Positions 53,855 to 62,729 of a DNA stretch of 64,000 nt are shown here, piece by piece (the stretch's first letter is position 1; the number at the start of each line of letters is the position of its first letter). Made by a program: the position numbers and the translations under genes. Origin of the DNA: Fibrivirga algicola (lineage in GTDB: Bacteria > Bacteroidota > Bacteroidia > Cytophagales > Spirosomataceae); NCBI RefSeq assembly GCF_011742925.1, contig NZ_WAEL01000003.1:1-64000 (forward strand). Reading direction: 5' to 3'. Below the pieces are notes generated by a model. That model was not told the origin of the DNA. It worked only from the letters and a program-made list of their open reading frames with translations, and ran no database searches.

Positions 53855-53860
53855 GTTTTT

Positions 53861-53922
53861 GCTTCAGTCATAAAAAAGCCTCAACATCACCAGTGATGTT
53901 GAGGCTTTTTTATGACTGAAGC
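53861..53922. terminator. Perfect 30-base palindromic bidirectional terminator
   Basis: Arms 53861-53890 and 53893-53922 are perfect reverse complements with only CA between. The stem contains A6 and T6 runs on either side of a GCCTCAACATCAC core, giving an intrinsic terminator in both directions for the small secreted gene and galM, which converge here. Confidence 0.9.
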
Positions 53923-53939
53923 GGTTGGGCTAGCCCAGA

Positions 53940-55130
53940 TTACTTCTCAAACCGATACGACGTGGTTTGCGTATAAGTTTGCCCTGGTTTCAGGATCGTG
54001 TTCGGGTACGTTGGTTTGTTTGGCGAGTCGGGGTAGTGTTGCGCCTCCAGGGCAAAACCACCCCGGAACTTCGTTACCAGACCATACTTGCCTTTGTCGG
54101 CACCCGTAAAGAAGTTACCGCCGTAGAACTGCATGGCAGGCTCAGTGGTCAATACCGACATCTTGATGCCTGACTTGTCGCCGGTGATTTCAACAACTTT
54201 ATCGAGCGACCCCATTTTGTGGTTCAGTACCCAGTTGTGATCGTATCCACCGCCAAAGGTGAGTTGCTCGTCTTTCTGATCAACCCGCGCACCTACGGCT
54301 GTTGGCTTCCGGAAATCGAACGGTGTGCCTTCTACCGAAGCGGGTTCACCCTGCGGAATCAACCCTTTGTCGACTTTCGAGTACTTGTCAGCATCGATCA
54401 TCAGCACGTGGTTATTTACCGTACCGCTACCATCACCGTTGAGGTTAAAGAACCCATGGCTGGTTGGGTTGTAAGGCGTTGGCTTGTCGGTCGTTGCTTT
54501 GTAATCGATTTTCAACCCGCTATCACCGTCAATCGAGTAAGTTACGGTGGTTGTCACATTGCCAGGGAAACCGCCCTCGCCGTCTTTCGACAGGTACGTT
54601 AGCTGCAGGGTTTTATCATCCACCTGCTTGGCATCCCACACCTGCCGGTGAAAGCCATCCGGACCACCGTGAAGCGTATTCCCATTGTTGTTCTGCGCCG
54701 TTTTGTAGGTCTTTCCATCCAGCGTGAACTGAGCTTTACCAATACGGTTGCCAAACCGGCCTACTACCGGGCCAAAAAACTCAGCACCGGGTGCTTCGTA
54801 TTCTTTCAAACTGCCGAAGCCCATTGCCACATCGACAAGTTTACCCGTTTTGTCGGGGACCAGCAAGCTCACGATACGAGCGCCATAATTGGTAATGGCC
54901 ACCTGAATATTGGAGCCTTTAAGCGTATACAGCCCCGTTTTTTTTCCGTTGATGGTTCCCTCGAACGCTTTTGGATCGGGCAATTTGTAATTGACAGCAG
55001 TGGTATCGGACATAGCGGTTGAGTCAAGCTGCGCGGTGGCACTGTCGGTGTCTCCCGACTTTGTCGATTTTTGACAGCCGGCGGCCGACAGTATTGCCAG
55101 CAATGCAGCAGGAATAATGATGTTTTTCAT
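53940..55130 (-). CDS. galM: Aldose 1-epimerase lipoprotein (galactose mutarotase)
   Basis: A 396-residue protein with a lipoprotein signal (ILSAAGCQK, Cys near residue 19), so the enzyme acts in the periplasm. It interconverts alpha and beta anomers of aldoses. Substrate and catalytic motifs: FGPVVGRFGNRI near 119, NTLHGGPDGFHRQVW near 149, the catalytic His of YNPTSHGFFNLNG near 228, and the general base Glu in GGFALEAQHYPDSPN near 360. The length fits with the N-terminal extension from the signal and linker. Confidence 0.9.
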   Translation of the reverse strand: MKNIIIPAALLAILSAAGCQKSTKSGDTDSATAQLDSTAMSDTTAVNYKLPDPKAFEGTINGKKTGLYTLKGSNIQVAITNYGARIVSLLVPDKTGKLVDVAMGFGSLKEYEAPGAEFFGPVVGRFGNRIGKAQFTLDGKTYKTAQNNNGNTLHGGPDGFHRQVWDAKQVDDKTLQLTYLSKDGEGGFPGNVTTTVTYSIDGDSGLKIDYKATTDKPTPYNPTSHGFFNLNGDGSGTVNNHVLMIDADKYSKVDKGLIPQGEPASVEGTPFDFRKPTAVGARVDQKDEQLTFGGGYDHNWVLNHKMGSLDKVVEITGDKSGIKMSVLTTEPAMQFYGGNFFTGADKGKYGLVTKFRGGFALEAQHYPDSPNKPTYPNTILKPGQTYTQTTSYRFEK

Positions 55131-55196
55131 TTTGGAAAGGTGATAGATCCGGTTTAACAGGCACAGTGCAAAGAACGTAGCTAGGTTGACTTACTA

Positions 55197-55227
55197 CAAA
55201 AAAATACGTCGACCAGCTGGCCGACGT
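55197..55227 (-). terminator. Rho-independent terminator downstream of mdh
   Basis: ACGTCGACC (55206-55214) pairs with GGCCGACGT (55219-55227) with one mismatch, and the minus strand then has a run of seven T. It is about 120 bases past the mdh stop. A separate near-palindrome, AATTAAGC...GCTTAATT, lies at 55319-55342, right after that stop. Confidence 0.6.
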
Positions 55228-55344
55228 GTTTTCTCATTACTAACCTATGATGAAACAAGTTCATATCAGCTAAAGTATACACCTGGCGATATCTCACCAT
55301 GTATAGATCAAGAGTTACGAATTAAGCGTGATCATGCTTAATTC

Positions 55345-56274
55345 TTACAGCGTCTTTAGCACTTCGTTCATGTTCCGAACGGCCTCTGCCGACTTGTTAA
55401 ACGTAGCCTGTTCTTCATCGGTCAGTTTGTAATCGATGATCTGCTCCCAGCCGGTTTTGCCGATTACAACGGGGACACCCAGGCAAATATCTGACTGGCC
55501 GTATTCGCCTTCCAGCGCTACGCAACAGGGAAAAATGTGTTTCTGATCGCGCACAATGCTTTCAACCAGCTCTGCTACAGCCGCACCCGGTGCATACCAG
55601 GCCGACGTGCCGATGAGTTTGGTCAGCGTAGCTCCGCCTACCATGGTATCGGCCGCTACTTTCTGCAGCGTCTCGGCATCGAGAAACTGGCTAACAGGCA
55701 CACCGTTGCGCGTAGCCAGACGCGTGAGCGGAATCATGGTCGTGTCACCATGACCACCAATTACGGCCCCGTGAATATCGTTGGGTGGGCAATCCATCGC
55801 CAGCGACAGGTACGTCTTGAAGCGGGCCGAGTCGAGAATACCGCCCATACCGATGATCCGGTTTTTGGGCAGACCCGATGCCTGCAACGCCAGTTGGGTC
55901 ATGGTATCCATCGGGTTCGACACGATGATGATGATGGCCTCTGGCGAGTGTTTCAGGATATTTTCGGTTACGCCCTTCACGATATTGGCGTTGGTACCAA
56001 TAAGGTCTTCGCGGGTCATGCCCGGTTTACGCGGAATACCCGACGTGATGACAACCACGCCTGAACCAGCCGTTTTGGCGTAATCGTTGGTGCTTCCGGT
56101 GATTTTAGTGTCGAAACCACACAGCGTGGCCGTCTGGAACATGTCTAGGGCTTTGCCTTCACTGAGGCCCTCCTTAATGTCGAGTAATACGACCTCTTCG
56201 GCCAGTTCACGACGGATAATGTTGTCGGCACAGGTAGCCCCTACGGCGCCTGCTCCTACTACGGTAATTTTCAT
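55345..56274 (-). CDS. mdh: Malate dehydrogenase
   Basis: NAD-dependent malate dehydrogenase of the LDH-like type, 309 residues, converting malate and oxaloacetate in the citric acid cycle. The Rossmann start VVGAGAVGATCADNI covers residues 4-18, and Asp in VVLLDI near 34 selects NAD. Substrate arginines are in RKPGMTREDL near 81-90, NPMD near 120, the Arg of DSARFKTYL near 150, and the catalytic His in GGHGDTTMIP near 174. Arg81 and Met85 in the active loop, not Gln, fit malate. It is divergent from the M23 gene. Confidence 0.93.
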   Translation of the reverse strand: MKITVVGAGAVGATCADNIIRRELAEEVVLLDIKEGLSEGKALDMFQTATLCGFDTKITGSTNDYAKTAGSGVVVITSGIPRKPGMTREDLIGTNANIVKGVTENILKHSPEAIIIIVSNPMDTMTQLALQASGLPKNRIIGMGGILDSARFKTYLSLAMDCPPNDIHGAVIGGHGDTTMIPLTRLATRNGVPVSQFLDAETLQKVAADTMVGGATLTKLIGTSAWYAPGAAVAELVESIVRDQKHIFPCCVALEGEYGQSDICLGVPVVIGKTGWEQIIDYKLTDEEQATFNKSAEAVRNMNEVLKTL

Positions 56275-56470
56275 GCGAGAATCGGTTTTTAAAACGGGTA
56301 ATGACGTTGGCTGTAAAGTTCAGGTACGGGGGTGAGCAAAACAAGGAACCACTAAACACGTATCTGGTTAACAGCCATAGATTTCGGACATTGGACTGGC
56401 TCCGAATAGCGGTCCGACCGTTCTTTGTACCCCCAACTAACCTCATCTACAAGTGTTAAAGCCATTAATC

Positions 56471-57103
56471 ATGCGTTTACTACCCTTCGATTTCACCCGC
56501 GACACGTACCTATTACTCGACTTTACGGCCAATAATCCTGATCTGGTTACGCTTGATTTGACCGACATCGGTACGTTCGACCAGTACGTGAAGAGAAAGC
56601 TGCGCGAAGCGGGGGCGGTCGTGGGCGTAGGCGGGTATGGCGAAGACCGGGTCATCTACCGCAATAGCGGCCATTTCACGCCGTCTGATGAGGAGCCACG
56701 CACCGTTCATCTAGGCGTCGATTTCTGGGCCGAGGCAGGTACGTCGGTGTTTGTTCCGATGGATGGCGTAGTGCACAGTTTCGCCGACAACGCCGGTTAC
56801 GCCAATTATGGCCCCACCCTTATTTTGGAGCATCAGACCACCGGATTTCCGCGCTACAGCCTATACGGGCATTTATCGCAGGTCTCACTGGCGAACTTGT
56901 ATGAAGGAAAAGAAGTAAAAGCGGGCGAAAAACTGGCCGAGCTTGGCCCTTACCCCGAAAATGGCGACTGGCCGCCGCACCTGCATTTTCAATTGATGAA
57001 CGACATGCTGGGCCTTCGGGGCGATTTTCCCGGTGTGTGCCGTGCCTCAGAACGCGATTATTGGCTGGGTCTATGCCCCGATCCGAACCTGTTTATTTTT
57101 TAG
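56471..57103 (+). CDS. M23-family metallopeptidase domain protein
   Basis: A 210-residue protein carrying a LytM/M23 fold: the zinc-binding HLGVD (HxxxD) near 76-80, GHLSQV near 138, and the final HLHFQ near 173-177 with both histidines. The family cleaves or binds peptidoglycan cross-bridges. No signal peptide is visible, which is unusual for a wall enzyme, so the substrate may be cytoplasmic or export may use another route. A GTG at 56453 lengthens the frame, but ATG 56471 is the better start. The last base of its stop begins the next inverted repeat. Confidence 0.75.
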   Translation: MRLLPFDFTRDTYLLLDFTANNPDLVTLDLTDIGTFDQYVKRKLREAGAVVGVGGYGEDRVIYRNSGHFTPSDEEPRTVHLGVDFWAEAGTSVFVPMDGVVHSFADNAGYANYGPTLILEHQTTGFPRYSLYGHLSQVSLANLYEGKEVKAGEKLAELGPYPENGDWPPHLHFQLMNDMLGLRGDFPGVCRASERDYWLGLCPDPNLFIF

Positions 57104-57198
57104 TTTAACTTTGCTATTTGTGGTTTGACGTTGCCTTGCTAACTCACCATCCGGCGATAAGCAAGGCAACGTCAAACCACAAATAGCAAACGTTAAAC
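57103..57198. terminator. Inverted repeat filling the gap between M23 and pgk genes
   Basis: Arms 57103-57140 and 57160-57198 pair completely except for one bulged base. The repeat begins on the last base of the M23 stop codon and ends one base before the pgk stop codon, so the whole gap is a hairpin. Each arm contains TTTGTGGTTTGACGTTG, also present beside the divergent promoter at 9.3 kb. Confidence 0.85.
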
Positions 57199-58386
57199 CT
57201 ATTGTAATGCCGCTACGCCGGGTAGCACTTTGCCTTCCATGTATTCGAGCAGGGCACCGCCGCCGGTCGATACATAACTCACACGATCGCCGTAGCCAGC
57301 GCCGTTGATAGCCGAGGCCGAGTCACCGCCGCCGATGAGCGAGAACGCGCCGTTTTCTTCGGTCGCTTTCACCACAGCTTCAGCGATAGCGTTGGTCCCT
57401 GTGGCAAAATTCGGAAATTCGAATACGCCCATCGGGCCGTTCCAGAGAATGGTTTTCGAATTGGCGACGATCTCTTTGAACAGCTCTACCGACTTAGGGC
57501 CAATGTCAAGACCTTCCCAGCCGTCGGGTATTTGGCCCGTAGCCACCACCTGACTGTTGGCGTTATTCGAGAAGTCGTCGGCGCAAACGTTATCGACCGG
57601 CATCACGATTTTCACGCCTTTAGCTTCGGCTTTCTTCAGAATTTCGAGCGCCAGGTCCTGCTTATCGGCTTCGAGCAATGATTTACCGATGTTGCCGCCC
57701 TGCGCCTTCGTGAAGGTATACGTCATACCGCCACCGATGATGAGCGTATCGACCGTGTCGAGCAGGCGTTCGATGATCAGGATTTTGTCCGAGATTTTAG
57801 CACCACCCATGATTGCCGTGAATGGGCGTTCAGCGTTGTTCAGCAGCTTGTCGGCGTTTTCTATTTCGGCCAGCATCACGTACCCACATACCCGGTCTTT
57901 GAAGAACTGACCAATTACAGCGGTAGAGGCGTGGGCGCGGTGGGCGGTTCCGAAGGCGTCGTTTACCCAGACATCGCCGAGTTTTGACAGTTTTTCGGCA
58001 AACGCAACGTCACCTTTCTCTTCTTCTTTGTAGAAGCGCAGGTTCTCGAGCAGCAGCAATTCACCCGGCTGTAGGCTGGCGGCCAGATCGGTAGCTGATT
58101 GACCAATGCAGTCGTCGGCAAATTTCACCTCACGGCCAAATGTTTCTGACAGGGTAGCTACCAGGTGCTTGAGTGAATATTTCTCGGTAGGCCCGTCTTT
58201 CGGACGACCCAGATGGGACATCATAATGGCGGAACCCCCATCGGCCAGAATCTTATTGATGGTCGGAATTGTCGCTTTGATCCGGGTGTCGTCGGTAATG
58301 GTATAATCTTTATCGAGTGGCACATTGAAGTCGACACGAACGAGGGCTTTTTTACCGGCAAAGTTGTAGGAGTCTACGGTCTGCAT
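57199..58386 (-). CDS. pgk: Phosphoglycerate kinase
   Basis: Glycolytic kinase making ATP from 1,3-bisphosphoglycerate, 395 residues, the usual size. N-terminal substrate site: [10 protein letters not shown] near 17-26 and [11 protein letters not shown] near 56-66. The hinge and nucleotide site has [12 protein letters not shown] near 190-201, and the C-terminal [13 protein letters not shown] near 350 is the ATP phosphate loop. The start ATG has a TACTTTTG box about 40 bases upstream. It converges on the M23 gene through the hairpin. Confidence 0.95.
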   Translation of the reverse strand: MQTVDSYNFAGKKALVRVDFNVPLDKDYTITDDTRIKATIPTINKILADGGSAIMMSHLGRPKDGPTEKYSLKHLVATLSETFGREVKFADDCIGQSATDLAASLQPGELLLLENLRFYKEEEKGDVAFAEKLSKLGDVWVNDAFGTAHRAHASTAVIGQFFKDRVCGYVMLAEIENADKLLNNAERPFTAIMGGAKISDKILIIERLLDTVDTLIIGGGMTYTFTKAQGGNIGKSLLEADKQDLALEILKKAEAKGVKIVMPVDNVCADDFSNNANSQVVATGQIPDGWEGLDIGPKSVELFKEIVANSKTILWNGPMGVFEFPNFATGTNAIAEAVVKATEENGAFSLIGGGDSASAINGAGYGDRVSYVSTGGGALLEYMEGKVLPGVAALQ

Positions 58387-58424
58387 AGAGCGTCGGAAGG
58401 TTATTTCTGATTTAGATTGAGGCC

Positions 58425-58432
58425 CAAAAGTA
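58425..58432 (-). promoter_or_regulatory. Candidate -7 box of pgk
   Basis: Minus-strand TACTTTTG matches TAnnTTTG. A TTG at 58458-58456 is 23 bases upstream, slightly longer than the usual -33 spacing. The leader would be about 35 bases. Confidence 0.5.
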
Positions 58433-58525
58433 AGCTAATCCTGATGTGGGGAGGTCAACTGTGTGATAGTTTGCCTAAATTTCCCCTATTTCAGGGACAA
58501 ATTACCAAACCGAAGTTCCACCCGC

Positions 58526-58912
58526 ATGACTGGTATTGAAGAAGCGAACGTGCAAACAGTCGTCGCTTACGTTGACGCGTACAACCGCAAAGATATTGAT
58601 GGCATGATGGCCTGTCTGGCCGACGATGTCATTTTCGAGCACTTAACCAACGGTCATCCTGTGATGACGCTGGCCGGAAAACAAGCGTTTCGCGAGCAGG
58701 CAGAGAAGGCCGCTCAGCTGTTCAGCCAACGCGAACAAACCCTCCGCGACCGCACCGTGGCCGATGATGTGATCAGTGTGAAAATCGATTACTCAGCTAC
58801 GCTGGCGGTAGACCTGAACGGCATGACGGCTGGCGAAACGGTTAATATGCAAAGTCATTCCGTCTTTGTACTGCAAGACCGCCTCATCAGCAAACTGATT
58901 GATATTCAATAA
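58526..58912 (+). CDS. SnoaL/NTF2-like protein
   Basis: A 128-residue protein with the cone-shaped NTF2 fold. The helical start VVAYVDAYNRKDIDGMMACLADDVIFEH (near 10-37) is followed by a helix and a curved sheet (VISVKIDYSATLAVDL, VNMQSHSVFVLQDRLISKLIDI). The fold hosts isomerases, cyclases and ligand-binding proteins, so no substrate can be named. The frame could begin at 58463, but ATG 58526 gives the family start. The gene stands alone between pgk and a stretch with no convincing gene. Confidence 0.75.
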   Translation: MTGIEEANVQTVVAYVDAYNRKDIDGMMACLADDVIFEHLTNGHPVMTLAGKQAFREQAEKAAQLFSQREQTLRDRTVADDVISVKIDYSATLAVDLNGMTAGETVNMQSHSVFVLQDRLISKLIDIQ

Positions 58913-59140
58913 ATTGACCGAAGTCTAACCACTTGCAGATTACCTGTTGCCAGTCAAACAACCGGGCGCAGGTGTACTGGTTGCAGTAGCCTGCCGATTA
59001 GGCTATTCGGAACGGATTCAGACCGGACGACTGTGCTTTGCACGTACTTGCCGAGTCCTGACAAACCGATCGGTGGTGAAGCTGATGCCGTGCCGTTTGT
59101 TTATAACCTGCCCTTCCTTCAGCCAGGCTGTAACAGCCGG

Positions 59141-60202
59141 TTAACTGGTCACAGGGGTTCGTGATTGAACTGCTCGTTCTGCCACAACAGCTCCCTGCGG
59201 TGCCTGCTTCCGGGTGATACGAACAATGTACCCGCAGGCAGTTAAAATAAGCACACCAACCAGCAACGCGCCGAAAGGGGTAGTCTTGAACCGACCATTG
59301 ATGGCGAAAAGAAAGGAATTGCTCAAGATTAAAAAAAGCAGGGTGTTACTGCCTACTGTCAGCAGCAGTGCCGACCGGAACCCACGATCGACCAGCCGGC
59401 TTACGAGCAGATACAGGCCATATAAAATACCCCACGAGCCGCATATCCAGACTGTGGCGGGCGGGAACCGAGCCGGTAACTCGCCAGTGTAATTGTAATA
59501 GAGCAGGAAAGCAGACGTACCCAGCATAGATACCACCGCGATTGGCCAACGCCAGGTAACGTTGAAGCGCGCAAAGTAAATGCCGGCAACGTAGAAGCAG
59601 AGATACTGCACCAGGGGGAATGACGCGTAATTGCGACTACCGATCAGCAAACCCAGCGGGTTATCAATAAACAGATCATAGGGAATCAGCAGAGTTGACG
59701 CAACCGACAGACTGCCCAGTATGATCAAGGTTTTACTCGATTGGGCGGCGGCTGATATATACCTGAAAAACAACAGGTTGATCACCGAAATCAAAAAGTA
59801 AGTAAGCAGAAATTCAGAGAAGGGCGCCACATATTGCAGCCGTAACACATCCCACACATCGCTGAGCGCCACTTTCTGGCCAGTCCGGCCTGGAATAGGC
59901 AACAACACCACTGCGAGTAGCGCCGACAGATAATAGCCAATTAGCTGGTTCTTAGCCGTTCTGATCAGATTAGGCTTGACTGTTTCGTAGCTTTTAGCGA
60001 GGTATGCGTGGTAAGACGCGTAACCAAAGCAAAAAATAAAGCCCGAAAAAATGGTGAGCTTGCCTAGTACTGACAGAAAATAATATAACTGGCTGTCTAA
60101 TTCGCCCGGTGTGAGCGTTCCCACAAACGTAAAACTGTGGGTGAGAACCATTGTAATGACTAAAATAGCCTTAATGTACTCAATAGATAGTTTACGATGC
60201 AT
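59141..60202 (-). CDS. Acyltransferase-3-like multi-pass membrane protein
   Basis: A 353-residue inner-membrane protein with about ten helices. The start MHRKLSIEYIKAILVITMVLTHSF resembles acyltransferase-3 family proteins, which begin with a conserved Arg/Lys-Asp/Glu-Ile-Lys segment and an early His in the first helix (THSF). The catalytic role is therefore plausible but not certain. Such proteins O-acylate sugars of surface polysaccharides or lipids. The open frame begins six codons earlier, but ATG 60202 fits the family. It is monocistronic. Confidence 0.62.
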   Translation of the reverse strand: MHRKLSIEYIKAILVITMVLTHSFTFVGTLTPGELDSQLYYFLSVLGKLTIFSGFIFCFGYASYHAYLAKSYETVKPNLIRTAKNQLIGYYLSALLAVVLLPIPGRTGQKVALSDVWDVLRLQYVAPFSEFLLTYFLISVINLLFFRYISAAAQSSKTLIILGSLSVASTLLIPYDLFIDNPLGLLIGSRNYASFPLVQYLCFYVAGIYFARFNVTWRWPIAVVSMLGTSAFLLYYNYTGELPARFPPATVWICGSWGILYGLYLLVSRLVDRGFRSALLLTVGSNTLLFLILSNSFLFAINGRFKTTPFGALLVGVLILTACGYIVRITRKQAPQGAVVAERAVQSRTPVTS

Positions 60203-60423
60203 AGGGAAATAATCAACCACTTAAACTATATAATAAGTATACTTAACTAGCAATTATGCCAGGCCGGGGATGGATGCTAGCTAGTACGAACGGATTGTGG
60301 TCTTGCTGTTATGCGAAAGTACGGCTACATCCGGCTAACATTTATGCATTAATGTATGAACATAGCCAATGGTCCTTAGTCACCAGTTTTTACAAGTTGG
60401 TGTCAGTCACCCGCATTACAAAG

Positions 60424-61599
60424 TTAATAGGGCTCGCCAGCGCCGCCCCCACCGAAATCGCCGCCCCCAAAACGGGGTCCTGCTGGCTGACTTTGCGCGT
60501 TGGTAGTTCCCTGTATTGTAGTCAACAAGCCAAGGTGCTTCAACAATTCGAGGGGTGGCTCTTCATCAATAGCATCTGTAAAGCCATGGGCTGGATGGCG
60601 CAAAAGGCGTATCAGCAGGATAACCAGTCCAATCACGATGCCGCCATGCAGGGCCAGCGTAACCGAGAGCGGCCACGTACCTGCGTAATGATAAACGGTT
60701 GCTATGGCTCCAGCTATACCCAGCACGGCCACGATGAGTAACATCCGGCTACGCTGACGAAAACCGATTAGGCCATATCCGATTGGAATAAGAAAGGTGG
60801 TAACCCAAAAAAAGCCCCGTAATCCAATCTCGGGCGATCCAATATGGCGAGTTTCGAGCAGCACTGCGTTCAGTTCCCGCACCACATAATAGTTACCCGC
60901 CGCCATGCCAATCAGCAGCGACACCCATTGAACCAGAATGAGCACGTCGGTATAATATACCGCATTGGCGGTTGATTTGCCCAGCCAGGTTACTAACCAG
61001 AACAGGCCAGCCGACGCGGCCATGAGCACAAACGGCAGCGCGGCTTTTCCTCCCTCGCTATCAATCAGGCCATCGAAGAGAGCACCGTAGAAAGCGGTCA
61101 GCGCAAAATAAGCCAGAATGGTGTCACCAGTAAAGATGAGATACGCCAGCAGCACAGGCAACGCAATCAAACAAACCTCCCAAAACGGCGGAAACACGTC
61201 ATTACGCTGAAAAAAGACCAGCACCAGTCCCCAAACCGCTGACAAGGCCGATACTAGCCACAGCGCATTGTCGATGCCATTGCGATAAAACTGGTTTGAC
61301 CGAATAGCAAAAACGGCCGCCGCAAATGTACCGCCCGCCATCAGCAGCGACACCACCCCCGACCCCTGCGAGTTAGTATCCAGTGTTATGCTTAACAGGC
61401 CGTACAACGCCAGTGCCGCCAGCAGCGTAAATACAAACGACCCAATTTCTAGCGCCATTCCCGTTTGTTTGAATCGAACGGGGTATGCCTCCCGAACGGC
61501 TTCGGCCTGTTCATCGGTCAGCACTTGCTGCGCATGCCAGCGGTCGGCCTGCTGTCGGATATCACGCTCTTCGAGCCAAACCAGATTATATGCTTTCAT
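60424..61599 (-). CDS. Multi-pass membrane protein with Gly-rich tail
   Basis: A 391-residue protein. A helical soluble N-terminus of about 45 residues (WLEERDIRQQADRWHAQQVLTDEQAEAV) is followed by ten or more membrane helices and a tail FGGGDFGGGGAGEPY. The layout parallels the next gene upstream (DUF2157 type), and the two are 36 bases apart on the same strand. I do not recognise a function. The Gly/Asp tail resembles those of TPM-domain membrane proteins. Confidence 0.65.
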   Translation of the reverse strand: MKAYNLVWLEERDIRQQADRWHAQQVLTDEQAEAVREAYPVRFKQTGMALEIGSFVFTLLAALALYGLLSITLDTNSQGSGVVSLLMAGGTFAAAVFAIRSNQFYRNGIDNALWLVSALSAVWGLVLVFFQRNDVFPPFWEVCLIALPVLLAYLIFTGDTILAYFALTAFYGALFDGLIDSEGGKAALPFVLMAASAGLFWLVTWLGKSTANAVYYTDVLILVQWVSLLIGMAAGNYYVVRELNAVLLETRHIGSPEIGLRGFFWVTTFLIPIGYGLIGFRQRSRMLLIVAVLGIAGAIATVYHYAGTWPLSVTLALHGGIVIGLVILLIRLLRHPAHGFTDAIDEEPPLELLKHLGLLTTIQGTTNAQSQPAGPRFGGGDFGGGGAGEPY

Positions 61600-61635
61600 A
61601 AAGTTTCGGCTCAGGTATTCTGATAGAATAACGCC

Positions 61636-62604
61636 TCAGCTACGTTTACGGTAGCTATGTGTTAAATAGAAGACGGCGCCTGCTCCGGTGGCAATGAAGT
61701 AGATCAGGTAGACTTCTGTGGGGTAATGCATGCCGTCGAGAATTTGGAAAAACAGCAAGTACGTAATGCCGATATAGCCGTAGACAACGCCCATCAGCCG
61801 GTACAAGAATACCTGCTCGCGCCGTGCCAGCCAATCAAAAGCGGCACACACCCCAAATAAAGGGATCGCATAGAATAATCGTCGCCCGTCGAAATTAAAT
61901 ACCCCTGCCAGCAACGCAAGCAACAGAAGGTTACCCGCAAACGTGAGAATAGTATAGGTAAAGTGGGCCTTTATTGGCTTTCGTTCCAGCCAGAGGGCTG
62001 CACCAATGAGCAACGTACCCAGCCCAATAGCCGCCAGCACAGTTGGTTCGTCAAAAAAATTGGTCCGTAGCCGGAGCTCCAGCGGTCGCACTGTTACGCC
62101 TACCCACGACGCCAGCGCTGTTAGGCCCATGCCCAGCACGCCACGATGATCGAATCGATAGGCCAGCCCAATAAACAGCACCGCCGGCAAGAACGTGACT
62201 AATCCGTAACGCGTCCCGAACAGGTTGAACCGATACTGTACGTAGCCTTCCAGCGACAGGAACAGCAGGCAGGCCAGCAATAATGCATAGTCGCCAAACA
62301 CGGAGCGATTCCTGGCCTGTTCTGTAGAAAGCGGCGGGCGGTTTTTCCAGGCGTACAGAAAGGCAACGGCGCATAAACCAACCATGCCGCCAACAATGGC
62401 CAGGTCGCCAATTTCGTCGTAGTGTTCGTAGATCAACAGGCCCAGCCCGCTGGCCAGCAGCAAAATGCCGACATACAACGCAGCCCGCAACTCATGATGC
62501 ACCGATACAGGTCGTTTCTGCTCAAAATCAGCCAGTGCGTCGGCTTGTCCAGGCGAGAGTATGTTTCGCTGTTTCAGGGCCGTCAACACATCAAATGGGG
62601 ACAT
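61636..62604 (-). CDS. DUF2157-type membrane protein
   Basis: A 322-residue protein with a soluble helical start (SPFDVLTALKQRNILSPGQADALADFEQ) and then about nine or ten membrane helices. The first is ALYVGILLLASGLGLLIYEHYDEIG near 41-65, the usual DUF2157 beginning. The function of the family is unknown. ATG 62604 gives this start; the 40 codons upstream belong to the intergenic repeat region. It leads a probable two-gene operon with the Gly-tailed membrane protein and is divergent from the FAN1-like gene. Confidence 0.7.
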   Translation of the reverse strand: MSPFDVLTALKQRNILSPGQADALADFEQKRPVSVHHELRAALYVGILLLASGLGLLIYEHYDEIGDLAIVGGMVGLCAVAFLYAWKNRPPLSTEQARNRSVFGDYALLLACLLFLSLEGYVQYRFNLFGTRYGLVTFLPAVLFIGLAYRFDHRGVLGMGLTALASWVGVTVRPLELRLRTNFFDEPTVLAAIGLGTLLIGAALWLERKPIKAHFTYTILTFAGNLLLLALLAGVFNFDGRRLFYAIPLFGVCAAFDWLARREQVFLYRLMGVVYGYIGITYLLFFQILDGMHYPTEVYLIYFIATGAGAVFYLTHSYRKRS

Positions 62605-62638
62605 AAACGGGTGATATTTTGTTGTAACTAAGCAGGAA

Positions 62639-62726
62639 TTTGTGGTTTGTCGCTTGCCGTTTATCGTTGCGTTACTCAGGTTAAAAAGCAGCGTAGCGGC
62701 ACTAGGCAAACAACAAACTGCCAACC
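62639..62726. repeat. Degenerate GTGGTTTG inverted repeat between divergent genes
   Basis: TTTGTGGTTTGTCGCTTGCC begins at 62639, and a degraded inverted counterpart (GGCAAACAACAAAC then ACCAC) lies near 62706-62726. The core TTTGTGGTTTG is shared with the repeats at 9.23 kb and 57.12 kb. The pairing here is broken by a 5-base insertion. Confidence 0.45.
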
Positions 62727-62729
62727 ACT

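Noticed and set aside
53518-53871. 117-residue antisense frame over the small secreted protein gene
   Set aside because: It overlaps the terminator and lacks a signal or recognisable domain. The plus-strand frame has a signal peptide and ends just before the terminator.
58947-59144. 65-residue plus-strand frame after the SnoaL-like gene
   Set aside because: It needs a TTG start, has no ribosome-binding site or promoter match, and its composition (many Cys, Arg, Val) does not look like a bacterial protein. Apart from a small GGCTGTAACAGCC stem near 59122, I see nothing in this gap.
60256-60741. 161-residue plus-strand frame overlapping the Gly-tailed membrane protein
   Set aside because: Its second half is the reverse of a well-supported membrane protein gene. 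The first half has no protein-like pattern.
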